From Periplaneta americana (lineage: Eukaryota; Arthropoda; Insecta; Blattodea; Blattidae): DNA of 64,000 bases. The position numbers were made by a program, and so were the translations under genes. The DNA lies in assembly GCF_040183065.1 (NCBI RefSeq), contig NC_091132.1:160415602-160479601 (forward strand). Reading direction: 5' to 3'. This document shows, piece after piece, positions 23,305-35,543 of the stretch (positions within the stretch are counted from its first letter, which is position 1; the number at the start of each line of letters is the position of its first letter). The notes beneath the pieces are model-generated. The model was not told the DNA's origin. It saw only the letters and a program-made list of their open reading frames with translations, and searched no databases.

Positions 23305-23345
<41 letters not shown>
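22560..23345. repeat. tandem repeat (period about 166-191 bp) carrying a zinc-finger linker scrap
   Basis: The word 'gagtgtaattagttaccaat' (one base changed in the third copy) recurs at 22691, 22882, 23048 and 23238, giving periods of 191, 166 and 190. Each unit runs from an ATT microsatellite through 'ccaccgggtatatacccatt' and an '(aaat)(acat)n' stretch to 'cacagcccttccgcctgtgt', which is the antisense of a finger linker. The last unit runs straight into relic finger sequence at 23352. The array therefore arose by tandem duplication of a segment whose edge lay inside a finger exon. A TA microsatellite occupies about 23310-23340. Confidence 0.85.
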
Positions 23346-23351
23346 CATACA

Positions 23352-23543
23352 TTATTTCACAGCCCTTCCGCCTGTGTGAATGCGAACATGTTCCTTTAAG
23401 TGTCCCAGTGGTAAGAAACACTTTCCACACACATTTGAATATCTTTTACGGTGTGTGTTTGCGTAAGTTTTTAAAAATCTGTTAATCCTAAGAAAAACTG
23501 TAAACACATCTCGCATTTGAATGGCCTTTGTGAATGCGATCAT
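23352..23543 (-). pseudogene. relic C2H2 fingers just past the stop of the complete gene
   Basis: The frame contains 'NVCGKCFLPLGHLKEHVRIH' followed by the decayed linker 'TGGRAVK', preceded by shifted remains of another finger. It lies 75 bases downstream of the stop at 23619 and is out of use in the present gene. Confidence 0.8.
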
Positions 23544-23618
23544 GTTAGGAAATATTTACCTAATCTTAGGAACATGTGTCACTTCAGTGACCTTTTCCCT
23601 GTGAAAATACGTATTCCT

Positions 23619-24504
23619 TCAATTATAAAGATTGTGAGAAACACTTTTGTGTATATGTGCATGAATGTTTAATAGTGATGGTGCTGAGAAACACTTTCCA
23701 CACACCTCGCATTTGAATGGCCTTTCGTCAGTGTGCAAGCGTTCATGTCTGCTTAATACTGACGAGTCTGAAAAACACTTCCCACACACTTTACATTTGA
23801 ATGGCTTTTCACCTGTGTGAATGCGCAAATGTCGCTTTAAATGTGCTAACACTGAGAAACAGTTTCCACAGACATCGCACTTGAATGGCCTTTCGCCGGT
23901 GTGAATGCGTTCATGCCGCTTTAAATGTACCATTTCTGAAAAACACTTTTCACATATCTCACACTTGAATGGCCGTTCGCCTGTGTGAATTCGGACATGT
24001 CCCTTTAAGGGTCCTGATTCAGAGAAACACTTTCCACACACCTGGCATTTGAACGGCCTTTCGCCTGTGTGCATGCGAGCATGACGATTTAATTTCCAAG
24101 ATGATGGGAAACACTTCCCACACACCTCACATTTCAATGGCCTTTCGCGAGTGTGAATTTTTACATGTTGGTTTAAGTGTCCCAAATGTGAGAAACACTT
24201 TTCACACTCGTCGCATTTAAATGTCTTTTCCTCTCTGTGAATGTCTTTATGTTTGTTTAAATTTGCCGAATCTGAGAGACACTTTCCACAGACGTCGCAT
24301 GTGAACGACTTTTTTATTGCATGTATACGAAAATGAACTTTAAAAGATTCCGGTGTTAAAAAAACCTTGTCGCATATATTACACTTAATATCGCTAACGT
24401 TTGAACAGTCTGGTGTGTTGCTACCACATTGTGTGAATTTCTCTTCTTTACTATCAATGCTGGTGCACTCTGGTGACACATTCTTCTCAACATTATCCAC
24501 AATC
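23619..24504 (-). CDS. C2H2 zinc-finger protein, last exon (nine fingers)
   Basis: Last exon of a four-exon gene (38047 to 23619, minus). An acceptor (attcatttcag) precedes 24504, and the first base completes an AG|G codon split with the exon at 30369-30451. It encodes 294 residues; the full product is 395. After an acidic linker (IVDNVEKNVSPECTSID...) come nine C2H2 fingers of about 23 residues joined mostly by HTGERPFKC linkers. The first two are atypical (KCNICDKVFLTPESF; TCDVCGKCLSDSANL), while the rest have the [13 protein letters not shown] form. All Cys and His pairs are present. The protein should be nuclear and bind DNA; no KRAB, ZAD or BTB domain is seen, only an acidic N terminus. 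The reading frame ends 'HIHKSVSHNLYN', where the next linker is broken, and relic fingers follow. The intron length and transposon load are large but the splice sites are clean, so I take it as a functional gene. Confidence 0.88.
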
Positions 24505-24793
24505 CTGAAATGAATATAAATATTTATTGGTCTCCACAATAATCAATGTGGTGACATTAATAAAAACACACACATACGAGCAGGTGAATTGGAAAACTGT
24601 GCTTATCTATCATAGATCATTTTCTGCTTACCATGAAGAAGATGACACAGGACAAAAATAAGTGTTTAATGAAGAGGATCCTCTTCCGATGTCAAATTAC
24701 AAATTAAACGTATTGTCTTCAGAAGTTTCATAAATATTTTATTAAAAGATATAGCGTTATTTGAAATTATATTTTGGAAAGGGACAGTTTTAA

Positions 24794-25035
24794 CAAGGTT
24801 ATTTTACGCTTTATCAACATCTTAGGTTATTTAGTATCTAAATGAGATGAAGATGATAAGTCGGTGAAATGAGTCCGTGGTCCAGCACCGAAAGTTACCC
24901 AGTATTTGCTCATATTGGGTTGAGGTAAAACCCCGGAAAAAACATCAACCAAATAACTTGCCCCGACCGGGAATCGAACCCGGGCCACCTGGTTTCGTGG
25001 CCAGACGCGCTGACTGTTACTCGACAAGTGTGGAC
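24794..25035 (-). mobile_element. tRNA-derived SINE (Talub-like family), full copy
   Basis: Head with box B 'gggttcgattcccggtcgg' and body 'tttccggggttttacctcaa', 'actttcggtgctggacca', ending 'gataaagcgtaaaataacc'. It is flanked by the 9-bp duplication cagttttaa (24785-24793, 25036-25044). Other copies: 25212-25252, 35034-35181, 45295-45366 and 56543-56804. The sequence resembles the termite/cockroach SINEs I know as Talua/Talub; that name is from memory. Confidence 0.85.
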
Positions 25036-25211
25036 CAGTTTTAATAATAAGCTCGTCGGATTAAGTTAGTTTTGAAACAGAAAAATCAGTTTCAAATTAT
25101 ATTTAATTTGATTTTGATAATGTTACACAGAAAACACGTAAATAAGAATGGAACCTATTAAACAACTCTTGTCAACCTATGCGGTTTTCTCCTGGCCTAG
25201 TTGCCTGATCT

Positions 25212-25252
25212 GAGATGTTGATACAGTCGTAAAATAACCCAATAAAAAAAAA
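25212..25252 (+). mobile_element. SINE 3' tail fragment
   Basis: 'gagatgttgatacag' and 'cgtaaaataacccaat' plus an A-run match the last 40 bases of the neighbouring SINE family. It is severely 5'-truncated. Confidence 0.75.
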
Positions 25253-25612
25253 GTTCCCTGATAAGTGACGCTATCATGGTATCATTTGTGGGGTTGAGAC
25301 CAGTCTTCGACAGTTGAGAAAACAACGAACAGCATTAAAATAAGTTCTACTTCATTGTCCTATTCACCTTCATTCAACGAATTTGCATCCATCTTTAGTT
25401 TCTGTGACTGCAAACTCTATCTGATTTTAAAGTAGGAGGCATGTAGAACTTGCATAGGTTCTGGGAATATTCAAACTTATAATGAAATTGTAATTTGTGT
25501 CTGAACAAGTTGTATTTTATTTCATGTTCGGTACCATATGACTTGTTATAAACTTTCTAAAGTTTTTTTAGCGTTTAGGCTACAATCAAGATACAGCCAT
25601 TTACTTTTATCT

Positions 25613-26030
25613 CTAGTATGACAGATCTTGAGCTGGGTGAAGTTTCTTAATAAATTCTTTAACCACATTTCTCTCTGTTTCCTTTAGGAGAAAAGCACAG
25701 TACTTCAATTTTTCTTGCATTAAATTTTGGACACGGTATTTAGATATCCCCAACATAGGCAAGAACGTTTTGGCAAATATCTGTGTTGGCCCTTGCTTAA
25801 TACTAACGTAGTTAGTACTTGTTTGGCCATATTTTACGGGAACTATTTTGAACTTTTCTCGAGATGTTCTCTGTGGAATACCGTGAGGAGTGTACTTGAA
25901 AATATAACAGTCTTCATCCACTTTGTTCGAATTCACATAAAAAGCATAACAGAAGTGTCCAATATACTGCATATCTAGAGTTCCACCCGTGAATGTGTTT
26001 ACCGTCCGCATTTTGTACTATGTTCTAGTG
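25613..26030 (-). pseudogene. N-terminal part of a DUF7869-type transposon-like gene
   Basis: The 132-residue frame ends with 'TQIFAKTFLPMLGISKYRVQ', which fits the segment just upstream of the 'SHY..PK-DTC' region in the family described at 7020-8400. It also has 'DEDCYIFKYTPHGIPQRTSR'. Nothing of the downstream part is present here, so this is an isolated fragment. Assignment rests on order and motif memory only. Confidence 0.45.
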
Positions 26031-26033
26031 ACG

Positions 26034-28045
26034 AGACATTATCATATTCTTTGTTTGTTAAGAGTTTACTTCCAAACCTATCTCCTTACTCGCTTCAAGT
26101 AAAATTCCCGTGTTTTCCCTAATCATTTGTGGATATTCTTTTAAGATATTCACGTCATCCGCATAAACAAGCAGCTGATGTAACAAGTTCAATTCAAAAT
26201 CCTGTTTACCTGGAGTTTACTAACGGCATATTCCACAGAAAAGTTAAAAAGTAAATGTGACAGTGCTTTAGACTGCAGTGAACTGGGAAAGCATCAGACA
26301 GAAACTGGCCTATATAGACTCTGTCGTACGTTTTACTGAGACATATTTTAATTAATCGAACTAGCTTCCTGGGAATTTACAATTTAATAAGAATATTATA
26401 TAGAACTTGCCTCTTAATCCAGTCATATCCCTTCTGAAATTTATGAATAACTGACGTACTGTTCCCTTATACCTCCATTTATTCGCTAATATATGTCGGA
26501 TACAAAAAAATTATGAACAATAGTCGATCTACTACGCCTAAAACACATTGATGATCCCAAATAATTTCATCTAGAGAAAGACTTAATCTTCTCAAAAGAA
26601 TATTGGACAAAATGTTGTATGACATCAATAAAAGTGCTATTCCTCGAAAGTTACTAGTTAGTCTTTTCGCCATTGTTAAAGACAGGTACAATTATGGACT
26701 CTTTCTATTAGTCGGGTACAATTATTTCCTTTTCCCAAATAGCAAGTACAAGCTTATAAATTTCAAGAGCTAATGCGTTTTCACCCTCATGTATTAATTT
26801 TGCTGGAATTTGACCTATACCTGGAGACTTGTATTTCTTCACTTTTCTATCGCAATTTCAACTTCAGAAACTATGGGTTCGAGTAGAAATGTCTCAGAAT
26901 GATGTATTTATATATTGTCTCAATCATATTATCTATTTGGCGTATGTACATTTAGTTGTTGTCCAAAACAGTTTTTTCATCTGCTTAAAATGGAATGAGA
27001 ATCTGCAAGCAAGTCACCATTCCCATTCTTGACCGGCTTTACCCTCACCTGATGATTTTCGTTAAATTCATTTATGTCCTTATATAAAACCCTAATGTGT
27101 TCATTCAAGTAATCTATACCTTGTTTCTAAATGTACAGCTGTTTACCATCTTTCATTGAAATAATTATCTCTATGCGCCGGACTTGATTCTGTAAGAATT
27201 TCAATTTTGTGTATTTCCTTCTTTCTACTATCACTGCAAAATCATCAACACATGGTTTTTTTCTCTTAGATTCATAGTAACCTATGCTCTGCTCAGCTGC
27301 AATTTTGATATCATCCATGATATTTTCCCACACGCTAGTAATATCTAATTCCTGCTCAACTTCGTCGGAATTTCCTAAAGTGGCACTCTATTTGAAAATT
27401 CAACCTTGTTTAGTTTCCTTTTCTTTTGATTTTGAAATGCTGAATCTCCTAAGATTTACTTGTTGCTGTACTCGTTTGACTACTCATAGTCTTCCTCTCA
27501 ATTTTCCAATTACCAAATAAAGATCAAAAACACAATCTGAGCCTCTGAAGGATGCAAAGTCTACTCAGTACGTCTTCGTTTATCTATCAAAATGTGATCT
27601 ATTTGGTTGTATGTCAATTCATCTGGGGAAGTCGAAGCATATGTATGAATATCATTATGCGGGAATGTACTTTTGTCAATTAAGTTTTTTGATGAGGCAA
27701 AGATGACTAACATAACTCCCTTATCATCACTAGTTACGTGTAAGCTCTCTTTTCCAAGAGTCAGTTTAAAAATATTCTCCTGTCCTACTTTAGCACTGAA
27801 ATCCCCCAATAAAATTTTCATGTGATATCCTGATTCAAAGTGTGTTCCAATTCCTCATAGAAGCTATCCTTCATATGATCGTCTTTCTCTTCTATAGGGG
27901 CGTGAGCATTTATAATAATGATATCGTACCACATATCCGTAAGTATTAAATTCGATAACCTGTCACAGATAAATTTCACCATTTTTACAGCTCATTTTGT
28001 TCTTTTATTAATAAAGAATCTTGTTCCTAATTGATTGTTCTTTAC
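26034..28045 (-). mobile_element. RTE-like LINE, 5'-truncated and decayed
   Basis: From right to left (its own 5' to 3'): endonuclease pieces 'DIIIINAHAPIEEKDDHMKD' (about 27940) and 'MKILLGDFSAKVGQENIFKL' (27821), then 'NQIDHILIDKRR'; a linker 'WENIMDDIKIAAEQSIGYYE' (27333); RT pieces 'FRGIALLLMSYNILSNILLR' and 'DEIIWDHQC' (26640); and finally a YADD-region relic at about 26160 (VNMLG-type). It is the same family as the copies at 45587-46475 and 50682-51017 on the other strand. Many frameshifts. It lies in the third intron of the complete zinc-finger gene. Confidence 0.78.
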
Positions 28046-28130
28046 TTCTTCATTGTACAGCAATGACTACTGAACATGAATTAAAAAATATATATATGTT
28101 TTCCCGTAATATATTAAAAAGCAAGAAATA

Positions 28131-28476
28131 GACAGGGTTCTTCATAAGTAAGAAATAATTCAAATAAAACTAAAATTAATTCATTTAAAAAAAATGCTCG
28201 GACAGAACATATTTAATATTTTGAAGAGAAAATTTTACAAAATTTTCAGCCATTATTGTGCAGCATGTGCCATCATCGACTATATTTTTAAATGGCAACA
28301 TTTTTTTTTTTTCTGAAAGGTCATCTCATTTAGTCACTTATTTAGTTTCATACAAAACGTATCGTTGACATGGGAACAGTTTCATTGTTCAATGTATTTT
28401 GTATGAAGAAAACTTTCATCTGTGACATAAGTCTAAAATAAAATGTTTTCAGCAGAAACTGAAAGGATTAAAATTC

Positions 28477-28509
<33 letters not shown>

Positions 28510-29850
28510 CGATAGGAGTTGGCAACAAAAGACATATGCAACAAGAGGTATGCATATCTTTTAATGAAACTCATCCAGAACAGCAACCTATTTCACAAGC
28601 AACCGAGTGTAAAATAGAAAAAAAATTCAATGAACATGGACATGTCAGGGATATAAAAAGGCTTAGATGACCGTCCACAAACGATGATGTGCAACTTAAT
28701 GTTTTACTTTCAATTCAAGACAAACTACATGCTTCTCTCAAAGAATTAGAAACTGCATTTGATATCTCGAAAGCAACTGCCTGGAGAATATTGCATCGAC
28801 ATAAATACCATCCTTATAAAGTCCATCCAATGCAGTAGTTGATGAAAGATGACTTATATAGAATGTCAGTTCTGTGAGACAATGATTGATCTCTGCGATA
28901 GCAATCGACTTTGTATGAAAATATGTCTTTTTCTGATGAAGCTTCATTCTCTCTCAAGGAAAAGTAAACAGACAAAATTGCTGGTATTGGTTAACCAAGA
29001 ATTCACACTGGATGGTAGAAACAAAGACACAACATCCTCAAAAAGTAAATGTGTAGACAGGAATCGTGGGAACAAGAATTATAGATCCTTATTTCTTTGA
29101 CGAGACACGAGAGACTGCTATTTGGAATTCTTGTGTGAAGTTCTAATACCATCCCTTACTGTCTTGTATCCAATTTATGAATATCCAGACGTTCCTAATG
29201 ATTCAATTTGGTATCAACAAGATAGTGTTTTCCCTCATTATGCTGTCCATGTTCGAGAATATCTGGAAGATGTTTTTCCAAATAGATAGATCGGAAGAGG
29301 ATTTATACAGTGACCTCAGGATCACCAGATCTCTCTCCACTTGATTACTTTTTATGGGTATTTTTGAAATGTAGAGTCTTTGATACGAGGTCTGCTAATA
29401 TGAAAGAGTTAAAAATAAGAATCAGGAAAGAATGCAGAGATATATCACCAGCAGTGACTGAAAATGTTCAACAAGAATTCACTGCCTGATTGTAAATGTG
29501 GAGCATTTTGAACACCTTATTAAATTATTAGAATTTCAGTCATTGCAGTAGTTGGTCAAATTGTAGAGAAAATACGTGAAACAAGCCACTCTTCCCATAG
29601 CAACCAAACGTTTTGTATAAAACAAATGAAACAAAATAAGATATCAATCTTTCAGAAAAAAAAATTTATGTTGCCATTTAAAAATATTGTAGATGATGTC
29701 ACATTATGTATAATAATGGCTGAAAATTTTGTTTCCTTTTTTTTTTAATTTTCCTTTAAAATATTAAATCTGACGCATCCGAGCATTTTCTAAAAAATGA
29801 GTTAATTTCAGTTTTATTTGCATTGTTCCTTACTTATGAAAAATTCTGTT
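28131..29850 (+). mobile_element. mariner-type transposon with long terminal inverted repeats
   Basis: TA flanks at 28129-28130 and 29851-29852. Inverted ends of about 170 bases align (left 28131-28308, right 29668-29850), sharing 'ttcataagtaag', 'atgctcgga', 'aaaattttcagccattatt' and 'tttttaaatggcaacat'. The transposase starts at 28443 (MFSAETERIKIL), carries 'ETHPEQQPISQATECKIEKK', 'AFDISKATAWRILHRHKYHP', and, after frameshifts, 'WYQQDSVFPHYAVHVREYLE' with one catalytic Asp. Stops at 28670, 28840, 29098 and 29288 disable it. A run of ten or more ATG codons near the start is an expanded (ATG)n microsatellite. Confidence 0.85.
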
Positions 29851-29852
29851 TA

Positions 29853-30368
29853 TAAAAAAAAATTATACAGTTCCTAGTTTTAGTGCTGTTCCTAATAAGT
29901 CATTTATTCTTTTATTGCAAATAAAGTTCTCTGATTTTTCTTTATAATTTCTTTACAATTTAAACTAATGTCAAATAATCCGCAATTGTTTACATATACG
30001 TAACTAGATTTTATAACATTTTATTCCAACAAAATAATCTATACGGTATGTGACTAAAAATTAAAAGATGTCCAGGAAAATGCCAGATATGTTTTCATTG
30101 TTATACTAGAGCTCTCCTTGTAGCAGTGTCTAAATCTATTTCCTGCACGCTGAATTTGATAAAATATTACACACTATTCCTAAGTGTGTGGAAGGGCATG
30201 GTATTGAAATTAAAGACACAGGAGCCATGCTAGCACAATGGATGTAAATTCAAGGAGAAAATTATGGAAATATTGGTGACACTAACAATTCGCGAAACAG
30301 ATGCGAAAACAAAAATGTAGAGACGCAGTAGGTGGGACATTTGAAAATATACTAAAAAATACACTCAC
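29853..30368. other. intron sequence, no further feature
   Basis: AT-rich spacer between the mariner and the small zinc-finger exon. Nothing else is recognisable. Confidence 0.4.
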
Positions 30369-30451
30369 CTATCAGGAAACACTTCATCGCCCTCTGAAGA
30401 TACTTGGACTTTCTCTTCCTGCTGAACACTGCTCAGGTCGAGAAAATCTTC
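30369..30451 (-). CDS. third coding exon of the C2H2 zinc-finger gene
   Basis: Acceptor tgacttttctag before 30451 and donor gtgagtgt after 30369. The 83 bases give 'EDFLDLSSVQQEEKVQVSSE' then 'GDEVFPD' plus two bases (AG) of a split codon. The third gene's exon at 60318-60400 is also 83 bases, has the same phase, and reads 'DRVQEEQKVEVSSEGDEV'. This acidic spacer precedes the finger exon in both genes. Length and phase conservation are strong evidence that it is real. Confidence 0.87.
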
Positions 30452-30739
30452 CTAGAAAAGTCAGCAAATAAGGATGAGATGACCATCTGGATCATAGGTT
30501 CCTGAAGATTACTTATGAACCAGTCACTAGAGAAAACTGTTAAAATATCTTGAAAATGCGTAGGATTTACAGTATGGACTAGTGGAAACTGGATGTGATC
30601 ACTGGGAGAGCTGTATGACCACCCGGCCCACCTAAAATACTTACTTTACTTATACATAAAATTCTTCGTGCGTGAATGAAAAACATAGCCATATTTCTTG
30701 AATGTGATGGGGTTTTCAGTGTCGCCAACACTTCTCTCA

Positions 30740-30860
30740 TAATACTACACACCTAATGTAACCTTTCACATAATACAACACACCTAACCAAACCTAATTT
30801 AACTAGTCACATAATATACACATAATCTAACCTACCTATCCTGTCACATATTACTAAACA
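30740..30860. repeat. short CCTAA-type repeat remnant
   Basis: Words such as 'cacctaaccaaacctaat' and 'cctatcctgtcacatatt' repeat the vocabulary of the large array at 3840-5450 (CCTAA plus gtcaca). It is a small, degenerate block. Confidence 0.6.
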
Positions 30861-31039
30861 CCTGTAGTAACATCTCTTCACGTTTAGCATCATTTCGCTT
30901 GCAAATGTTGAAGAAGTGGAATGCGATGGCGACTGACTCTTGTTTTGATTCTTCATAATTACATTAATACATTCAGTTCGTTAAGGGTGTGTTTTGTGCA
31001 TTAATCAATGTTAATGCAATATAATTATATATACATATA

Positions 31040-33600
31040 CTTATTTGTTTGATATACAACCTAAAACTATCATAATTGGTGACTTTAACGTCCACTCCCA
31101 ACTTTGGGGCTACGATAATGTAAACCAACCTGGAAAAATGATCATGGACCTCCTAAATACTACAACCACAGAACTTGTCTACAGAAAAGAAGATTCCCCC
31201 TACTTTCATTCATTATTCTGGTTCTGGTACAAATCTAGACTTATTACAAGTAACATCAGATATCCATCACGAAACCAAGAAAAAAATAATTGAAGACCCT
31301 GGATCTGGCCATAGAATCATCACTGCCTCTATTCATCTCCACCAAAACCGAAGAAAAGAACCCTACAATAACAAAACAACAATGAACTTTAAGAAAGCGA
31401 ATTGGAAACTATTTACAACAGAACTCGACGAACACCTCAAGGTCAACACACCACTAATGGAAAATACAAACTCAGATAGATTGAACAAATATTTCTGTGA
31501 ATATCTTCTTAAAATTGCAAAAAAGCACATTCCACGAGGCAAATCAAAAAATACACCCCATTCTGGACAGAAAAACTGAATTTATTGAAACAAGATAGAG
31601 ATAAAGCAAGAATCAAAGCAGAACATAGCAGAACACCATACGATACTCAACATTGGAGGAAGAAGACTGCCATTCTTAAAAAAGCAATCATAACAGCAAA
31701 AAAGAAATGTTTCAATAAATTTATTGAAAATATTAATTACAGAACCGATAGCGCTAAAACATATAAATTTCTGAAGAATATTTCCAATACACAAGAAAAT
31801 ACTAGCCAGCCTATTATTCATAATAACAAAACACTAACAGATAGTAGAGATATAGCAAACGCATTTAATAAACAGTACTCAAACTCTCACAGATTACATC
31901 CCAATACCAAAAAAACTGACAAATTTATCAAAAGAGAATTACATAAAAATAATAAAAACAATATTACTAGTACAAAACCTGAAATATTTCATCAAAATTT
32001 TACATCCAAAGAATTAACTCTAGCTTTACAAAATTTAAAAACCAAGAAATCTCCTAGCCTCGATAACATTCATTCCGAATTTTTTAAACATCTGGGGGAA
32101 AAAGCCAAGTCTGTACTTTTATCCATTTTCAATTTATCATGGAACACCTTAGTTCCTGCAGCTTGGAAAAAAGCAATCATTGTACCAATTCACAAAAAAG
32201 GGAAACCTGCTCATGATGTTAATAGTTATCGACCAATAGCACAATTAAGCATGATAGCAAAAACCATGGAGTCCATGATCTCCAACAGATTAACTTGGTA
32301 TTTAGAATCCCAAAATCTTTTATTGTTCAAGAATTAAAACAGAAAATCAATATCCCGAATTTAAAAGAAAACCTACAAATTAAACCAAACCCTTTAACTC
32401 TATTAAATATGGAATATAATCTAAATTTAACAGAAGAAATACTGAAATCAGAAGTAAACACTGAAATACTAAAACAATTGTCTTTAGAGACAATTAATAT
32501 TAGATACCCTCCACAAAACTGGCTTCATTTATACACTGACTGATCCTTGATCTCCAGAGAACAAGGTGCCGGTGCAGGTGTTACATGCTGTCTCTTCTCA
32601 CTTTATAGATCTCTTGGGTATGGAACAACAAGTTTTGATGGAGAAATCATTGCAATACTAAGAGAAAGTCTCAGGAAACTTCTATGCCACATCAGTAAAT
32701 TTAAAAATGCAGTTATATTGTCAGACTCCAAAGTAGCTATTCTATCAATAGTCCCTAAACACACACCTTCATCTCAAACAGCAGAAATAACTAAAATGCT
32801 CTCTCAATTAATATCACTCAATAAAAGAATTGTATTCCAATGGATACCATCCCATTGTGGAATCCTGGGAAAAGAGAATGCGGATGCTTTAGCAAACAAG
32901 GGCAGCACTGCTACTTACAGATCTGTTACTAAATCTACATATTACTCTGTGAAAAGATTTATTAAATCTACATACTTAGACTTCAACAAACAACATTTGA
33001 TAACACAATCCCAAGGGAAAAAATGGAACTCTCTGCATCAAAATCCACAGTTAATTCCCGATTTACCACGAAAATCGTCTGTAGCTGCATTTAGATTGGC
33101 AAAAGGCCATGATTGTTTGGCCAAACACCTGCATAGAATTGGAATATATCAGTCCCCTAACTGTCCATTGTGCAACTCAAACCAAGAAATGGATTCGGAA
33201 CACCTCAAAATCTGTCCTTCAGTGGCTGGTCATGATAATATCTTTAAAAAATATTGGAGTGCAAGAGGTCAAATGACTTTACTGTCAAACGCCTAGCATT
33301 AGTAAACAACAACATATATACATATGAGCCGTTCAGAGCAAAAGTGGTGTAAGTCAAAATTGGGTAATGAGGTTTAAAGTAAAATTTCTGTAAAATACAG
33401 CGCAAAGTAGCAGTTAATATGTCCTTCGTGCTATCCACTGACTACTAACAGTTTAAATAATTTGAATACTAATTGCTACTTTGAGCTGTATTTTACAGAA
33501 TGTTTACTTTAATCCTCATTACCCATTTCTGACTTACACCACTTCTGCTCTGAATGGCTCATATAGTGCAATAAAAATTGAATTGTGTTGTGCTTGTAAT
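31040..33600 (+). mobile_element. I-like non-LTR retrotransposon with RNase H; RT core deleted
   Basis: Blocks in order: AP-endonuclease C half 'KTIIIGDFNVHSQLWGYDN' (31060) and 'GHRIITASI'; a pre-RT region 'FNKFIENINYRTDSAKTYKF' (31585-32337) running into RT with 'KSPSLDNIHSEFFKHLGEKA', 'AWKKAIIVPIHKKGKP' and 'SYRPIAQLSMIAKTMESMIS'. After 'LESQNLLLFKN' the rest of RT, including the catalytic YADD box, is missing. The sequence resumes in the linker and RNase H: 'LHLYTD' stop 'SLISREQGAGAG', 'AVILSDSKVAILS', 'IVFQWIPSHCGILGKENADA' (32547-33296), then a CCHC-like 'CPLCNSNQEMDSEHLKIC'. RNase H after RT points to the I group. The 3' part carries a MITE at 33326-33560. Confidence 0.85.
33326..33560. 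mobile_element. foldback MITE, 235 bp
   Basis: Two arms of about 98 bases face each other. The left begins 'gagccgttcagagcaaaagt' and the right, read on the complement, 'gagccattcagagcagaagt'; both continue through 'ggtgtaagtca' and 'gtaaaatacagc'. The flanks are ATAT on both sides, consistent with a short AT target duplication. No coding capacity. It could fold as one hairpin. Confidence 0.85.
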
Positions 33601-34666
33601 AAAAGTGTTGAAAATTGCTTTAAAGTGCCGCATTGGCAATGATAAAAGTGTGCAATATTCGTTCAGTGGTGGGTGGATGCTCTATCTTGAATCGTACGTT
33701 TCCCATGTCAGAAACCTAACTTTTCAAACCAAATAAATCCAGTCTGATTTTTCAGTAAGGTTGTAATGACTTCTATACAAAATCGAATTGACTCCCACAA
33801 ACTGTCCTCAAATTACATCCTTCAAGTATTATTTAAATTCAGACGATTTGCCTGTACTGAAAGACATTGGAATCAAGTTTAAACCTTGAAAATATGTGCA
33901 TGAAATGTGTAATTAATCTGAAAAGTTATCAGAATTTCCTACAACATTTGATGCATATGAACAGTAAAAATGTATTTACTGACATATTAATAAATTTCAC
34001 AGTATGCATCATTGTTCAAAGTTTCATTTTCTCAAAATGCAGATTCCTGGGCCTTATTCAGCATAACTACAAAATAATGTGTAATACAGATAGCTCCAGC
34101 TTACTGAAAAGATTCACATCTCAAAATAGATTGAAGGGTGGAACCTGAAATTTGTAGTCATTGTGGAAGTTTGTAAAATATTAAGAAACAATAGTTTCGT
34201 GAGAGACAAAGAAAGTTAGAGCAGACGAAAGTCTGTAGTAAATGGTGTTAATGCTGATTTTATAACCGAAAGTACAGAAAATTATAAAAAATATTCTGAA
34301 TGAGGAATATTTATTATGAATGAAGTTGCGAGGGAACAGCAGAAGAGCTACTCAACAATATGGCGTATTTTCACAGATTTGTTTGGAACAAAATAAACCC
34401 AACTCTGTTACAAAGCACCAGCAGCATCTTTTGTGTAAAATTACTTCTTGACACAGAAAACTTCTAAGTCCCTCGTGAGTTTTGAATAAACATATATCAG
34501 TTTGAACCTATCGTGAATTTCTAGCACAGTAATTGCTACACCAGCACCACAAAAACAACTTGGAGAGTTTAAATGAAATCCTGTCCCTAGGCATAATAAC
34601 CTTCTCCATACATTCGAGATAATTCTCTGTTACTTACGATTAATACATATTTGCGAAGTATTATAC
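33601..34666. other. intron sequence, nothing recognised
   Basis: AT-rich; a 93-codon open frame at 33867-34148 has no family resemblance I can name. It lies in the second intron of the zinc-finger gene. Confidence 0.4.
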
Positions 34667-35033
34667 TACACTGCTCAAAAAAGTCTAAGGGACAATTAGA
34701 ACTTGCGCCACATTTCTTTTTATACTACATTTCTGATTATGACATAGGTAAAATACTTATTCCTTGGCGTTGCCAAGACAACAATTCGAACAAATTAATC
34801 ATTTCTTTTATAGATTTTTATAGATATTATACCGTTGGTCTTCATGTTTGGTTCTCAGATGTAACATTTTTTAAGATATCCTCTTATTTTCTTACTGGAA
34901 TCATAGAAAGTCATTTTATTTAATCATGGAACATCGTCATTTCACAACTTCTGAAATCCTCGGAGCTGTTGGAATGATAAAAGGTGGTCAAAGCCAGGCT
35001 CATGTTGAAAGTGTTGAACACATCACGGAGTGT

Positions 35034-35181
35034 TATTTTTTTTTATTTTATTTATTTTTTGTGTTATTTTACGACGCTGTATCAACATCTAGGTCATTTA
35101 GCGTCTGAATGAAAAGAAGGTGATAATGCCGGTAAAATGAGTCCGGGGTCCAGCACTGAAAGTTACCCAGCATTTGCTCGT
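35034..35181 (-). mobile_element. SINE, 5'-truncated, inside the Tc1 element
   Basis: Same family as 24794-25035, keeping only the body from 'cagcatttgctcg' to the A-rich end. It is flanked by the 8-bp duplication cggagtgt (35026-35033, 35182-35189), so the insertion is clean. Confidence 0.87.
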
Positions 35182-35433
35182 CGGAGTGTATTAACTGATT
35201 ATGGCTACGTTACCAAATCCCAGGTGAGGTAAGGAACGTCATCAAGGCTGAGGAAGGAAAACAACAGCACGGCAGGAACGATTTCTGGTTCTGCGCACTA
35301 AGCGTCAGTGGACTATCACTGTCTGGCATTTGTATCTGTCCTCCAGTACACTCATGGAGTTGTTGTAAGTGACAGAACTATAAGAAACCGACTTCATGAA
35401 GCATCACTCTTCTCTCGACACCCTCTCAGAGTA

Positions 35434-35502
35434 CAGTAGAACCCCGATTTTCCGTCACTCTATTAACCAATTGGTGGATTATCCGACTCTCTTTCTCTCT
35501 CG

Positions 35503-35543
<41 letters not shown>

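Noticed and set aside
22560..23345. CRISPR-like array because of four regularly spaced repeats
   Set aside because: Units are long, microsatellite-based and carry zinc-finger scrap. The DNA is eukaryotic and there are no unique spacers.
28443..28520. poly-methionine protein start
   Set aside because: The Met run is an (ATG)n microsatellite expanded inside a dead mariner transposase, not a protein feature.
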